9,093 nucleotides of DNA, taken from assembly GCA_016870425.1 (NCBI GenBank), contig VGBQ01000108.1:1-9093 (forward strand). Reading direction: 5' to 3'. The stretch comes from Actinomycetota bacterium (GTDB lineage: Bacteria > Actinomycetota > Actinomycetes > S36-B12). A program made the position numbers and the translations under genes. Within the stretch, counting starts at the first letter, position 1; the number at the start of each line of letters is the position of its first letter. Positions 7,666 through 9,093 of the stretch are shown here, piece after piece. Under the pieces are notes generated by a model. That model searched no databases. It was given only the letters and a program-made list of their open reading frames with translations, and was not told where the DNA came from.

Positions 7666-8375
7666 CTGGTCTCCTCCTCGTTGGTCATCCCTGCTCGGGG
7701 TGATTCGCCGCGCCGGCTGAGGCGCATCTCGGGCAGGTCTGCGGGCACGATGCCCAATTGCTCGCATGCGAAGGCACGCAGCATGGTGCGGACGCGTTCC
7801 AGCGGCGTCCATGAGTAGCCCACGACGCTGCGGAAACACAGGCCGTCGACCATGGCACTGATGCGCTCGGCGACCTCATCGGGCGGCGCCACGGGGTGGA
7901 ATGCACCCGATGAGGTGCCCTCGCGCACGAGTTTGACGAGCTCATCGCGGTAGTCACCCGCGAGCTCCTCGCAGAGGGGCTGGAGCGCCGCGTCATGTGT
8001 GACCGCGGTCCACAACTCCAACCAGAGCACGTATTCGTCGAAGAGCACCCCCGGGTGCGGCAGGCTCACCTCGAGGAGTGTGGCGAGCACCCGGAGGTGG
8101 TCACCGTCGCGCCGAAGCTCCGCGAAGCGCTCCGCGGGCTTGCCGATCGCCCATCGCAGCGCATCGACGAGCATCTCGTCCTTGCTCGCGAAGTAGTAGT
8201 GGACGATGCCCGTCGACACACCCGCCTCGACGGCGACGTCTCGCACCCGCATGCCAGCCGAGCCATCCCTGACGAGCACGCGCGCCGCCGCCGCCATGAG
8301 TTGCTCCCGCCGATCGAGGGAGTCCGCGGCAGCAAGATTCACCGGAATCGCCACCAGCGCGTCAGCCAAGGCCAT
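7662..8375 (-). CDS. TetR family transcriptional regulator, first gene of the transporter operon
   Basis: A 237-residue one-component repressor. After about 20 leading residues comes the DNA-binding domain: DRREQLMAAAARVLVRDG (21-38), then the helix-turn-helix VRDVAVEAGVSTGIVHYYF (44-62) and the usual SKDEMLVDAL. The ligand-binding C-terminal half (about 80-210) resembles the BetI-type group (WLELWTAVTHDAALQPLCEELAGDY region, 118-142). The final 20 residues are polar and probably disordered. Its stop overlaps the binding-protein ATG by ATGA, so regulator and importer share a transcript and are probably coupled. ATG 8375 has no usable SD (AAGG is one base away), but a -10-like TACGCT lies eight bases upstream, fitting a leaderless mRNA. 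A 14-bp palindrome next to that -10 suggests autorepression. The likely inducer is the transported solute or a product; this is inference. In-frame GTG codons at 8354 and 8342 are alternative starts. Confidence 0.92.
   Translation of the reverse strand: MALADALVAIPVNLAAADSLDRREQLMAAAARVLVRDGSAGMRVRDVAVEAGVSTGIVHYYFASKDEMLVDALRWAIGKPAERFAELRRDGDHLRVLATLLEVSLPHPGVLFDEYVLWLELWTAVTHDAALQPLCEELAGDYRDELVKLVREGTSSGAFHPVAPPDEVAERISAMVDGLCFRSVVGYSWTPLERVRTMLRAFACEQLGIVPADLPEMRLSRRGESPRAGMTNEEETR
7671..7681 (-). promoter_or_regulatory. Strong ribosome binding site of the solute-binding protein gene
   Basis: The minus strand reads GAGGAGGAGACCAG then ATG 7665. The purine-rich core is five to eight bases from the start and lies within the last codons of the TetR gene. 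It is the best Shine-Dalgarno sequence in the operon, in keeping with a high demand for binding protein relative to the regulator and permeases. Confidence 0.7.
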
Positions 8376-8383
8376 ACCTTGGG

Positions 8384-8389
8384 AGCGTA
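8384..8389 (-). promoter_or_regulatory. Possible -10 element of the tetR-transporter operon
   Basis: TACGCT on the minus strand fits TAnnnT and ends eight bases before ATG 8375, so transcription would begin at or just before the start codon, as in leaderless actinobacterial genes. I do not see a good -35 at 16-18 bases upstream. Confidence 0.35.
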
Positions 8390-8392
8390 CTG

Positions 8393-8406
8393 ACTGGACG
8401 TCCAGT
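8393..8406. promoter_or_regulatory. Perfect 14-bp palindrome, probable TetR operator
   Basis: ACTGGACGTCCAGT lies midway in the 60-base gap between tetR and the divergent oxidoreductase gene and directly upstream of the presumed tetR -10. TetR-family dimers bind such palindromes, commonly in the regulator's own divergent promoter region. It is flanked by two copies of TTGGGAGCG (8379-8387 and 8406-8414). Assignment to this TetR protein rests on position and symmetry only. Confidence 0.7.
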
Positions 8407-8421
8407 TGGGAGCGAATCCGC

Positions 8422-8430
8422 GGAAAGGGG
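8422..8430 (+). promoter_or_regulatory. Ribosome binding site of the saccharopine-dehydrogenase-like gene
   Basis: GGAAAGGGG ends five bases before ATG 8436 and supports that start. So this gene probably has a short leader, unlike the divergent tetR. Confidence 0.6.
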
Positions 8431-8435
8431 CCGGC

Positions 8436-9093
8436 ATGCGGATCGGCGTTGTCGGGGGCGCGGGGGCTATGGGCTCGGTGACCTCGAGTGATCTCGCCGC
8501 CTCAGCGGGGGTGAGCGAGGTCGTCATCGTCGACCCGGATCTGGCCCGGGCCCGCGACCTGGCCCATCGCCTGTCCGAGCGCGGCACCAGCGTGCCGACG
8601 TACGGCGTCGATGCTCCGCTGGCGCAGTCCCTGGCCGGATGTGACGCCGTCGTCAATGCGTCGGGCCACGCGCGCAACATCGAGGTGATGCGGGCATGCC
8701 TGGACATCGGCGCTCACTACACCGACCTCGGCGGGCTCTACCACGTCGCGATCCGCCAGTATGACCTCCACGAGGAGTTCGCGGAGGCGGGGCTCACGGC
8801 GACGCTGTCCATGGGCTCGGCACCCGGCCTCACGAATCTCCTCGCTGCTCGGGGAGTCGAGCTGGGGCGCATGGACACCGTCGCGTCGATCGAGATTGCG
8901 GACGCGGTCGTCTCCGGACGCACCTACCACCCGTCCGAGCCCTATGCGCCGCCCTACGCCGCGTCAACCCTTATCGAGGAATACACCGCGCCCGCTCCGC
9001 AATTCATCGACGGGGCGATCAGCTTCAATCCCGCGGGCTCGGGAGCGCGCACATACGCCTTTCCCGGCGGAGACGTCGAGTGCGTCTACACGA
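8436..9093 (+). CDS. Saccharopine dehydrogenase-like NAD(P)-dependent oxidoreductase, 3' end cut by window edge
   Basis: 219 residues are visible; the family usually has 350-400, so about half is missing. The N-terminal Rossmann fold starts MRIGVVGGAGAMG with the dinucleotide motif G8-x-G10-xx-G13 and an acidic D33 after the second strand (VVIVDPD), which suggests NAD+ rather than NADP+. DAVVNASG (70-77), YTDLGGLY (95-102) and MGSAPGLTN (126-134) are typical of the saccharopine/lysine-6-dehydrogenase/carboxynorspermidine dehydrogenase superfamily. These enzymes oxidise or form secondary or primary amines of amino-acid type substrates. It is divergent from the TetR-importer operon and shares its operator region, so it may process the imported compound; the exact substrate cannot be read from the sequence. 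Many such proteins are unassigned beyond family, and a reductive biosynthetic role is also possible. Confidence 0.88.
   Translation, partial: MRIGVVGGAGAMGSVTSSDLAASAGVSEVVIVDPDLARARDLAHRLSERGTSVPTYGVDAPLAQSLAGCDAVVNASGHARNIEVMRACLDIGAHYTDLGGLYHVAIRQYDLHEEFAEAGLTATLSMGSAPGLTNLLAARGVELGRMDTVASIEIADAVVSGRTYHPSEPYAPPYAASTLIEEYTAPAPQFIDGAISFNPAGSGARTYAFPGGDVECVYT

Larger units (their letters stand above)
8379..8414 (+). repeat. 9-bp direct repeat TTGGGAGCG flanking the palindrome
   Basis: Copies at 8379-8387 and 8406-8414, 27 bases start to start, about two and a half helical turns. The right copy shares one T with the palindrome. They might be sites for a second regulator, a -35-like element (TTGGGA) for the plus-strand gene, or chance. 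Confidence 0.5.

Noticed and set aside
7666..7839. 58-residue extension of the solute-binding protein
   Set aside because: It overlaps tetR and would bury the lipoprotein signal peptide; ATG 7665 has an excellent SD.

Overview
The window looks like chromosomal DNA from a high-GC actinobacterium (Actinomycetota). The signs are GC-rich third codon positions, a HelD/HelR-type RNA polymerase ATPase of the actinobacterial kind, an L,D-transpeptidase with an Ig-like domain of the mycobacterial LdtMt type, apparently leaderless starts, and frequent GTG or TTG starts. I cannot name the genus. There are no RNA genes, insertion sequences, CRISPR arrays or phage genes that I can see.

Layout. Positions 1-2099 (minus) hold most of a HelR-type helicase, cut by the window edge. 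Positions 2205-3275 (minus) hold a membrane-anchored L,D-transpeptidase. Positions 3392-3835 (plus) hold a small Lrp/AsnC-family regulator, divergent from the transpeptidase. It converges, with only 11 bases between stop codons, on a five-gene minus-strand operon at 3847-8375. In transcription order that operon is a TetR-family regulator, a PotD-like lipoprotein solute-binding protein, a PotB-like permease, a PotC-like permease and a PotA-like ATPase. The first four junctions overlap by four bases or lie within two bases. Positions 8436-9093 (plus) hold the start of a saccharopine-dehydrogenase-like oxidoreductase, divergent from the operon. The intervening 60 bases carry a perfect 14-bp palindrome flanked by a 9-bp direct repeat.

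How the genes may work together. The right half reads as one catabolic or uptake module: a TetR repressor encoded with its own ABC importer, probably controlling itself, the importer and the divergent dehydrogenase from one shared operator. The importer is of the polyamine/opine class. Its binding protein keeps the family's aromatic residues but lacks several acidic residues that hold polyamines in E. coli PotD, so the substrate may be another amine or amino acid, perhaps the dehydrogenase substrate or a relative. A 38-bp inverted repeat just downstream of the binding-protein stop could form a strong mRNA hairpin that keeps binding-protein expression above permease expression. The left half (HelR, L,D-transpeptidase) is housekeeping or stress machinery with no evident link to the importer.

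I found no clearly undescribed system. The points most worth checking are the 6503-6540 hairpin, the 8379-8414 operator region and the unusual binding-protein pocket.
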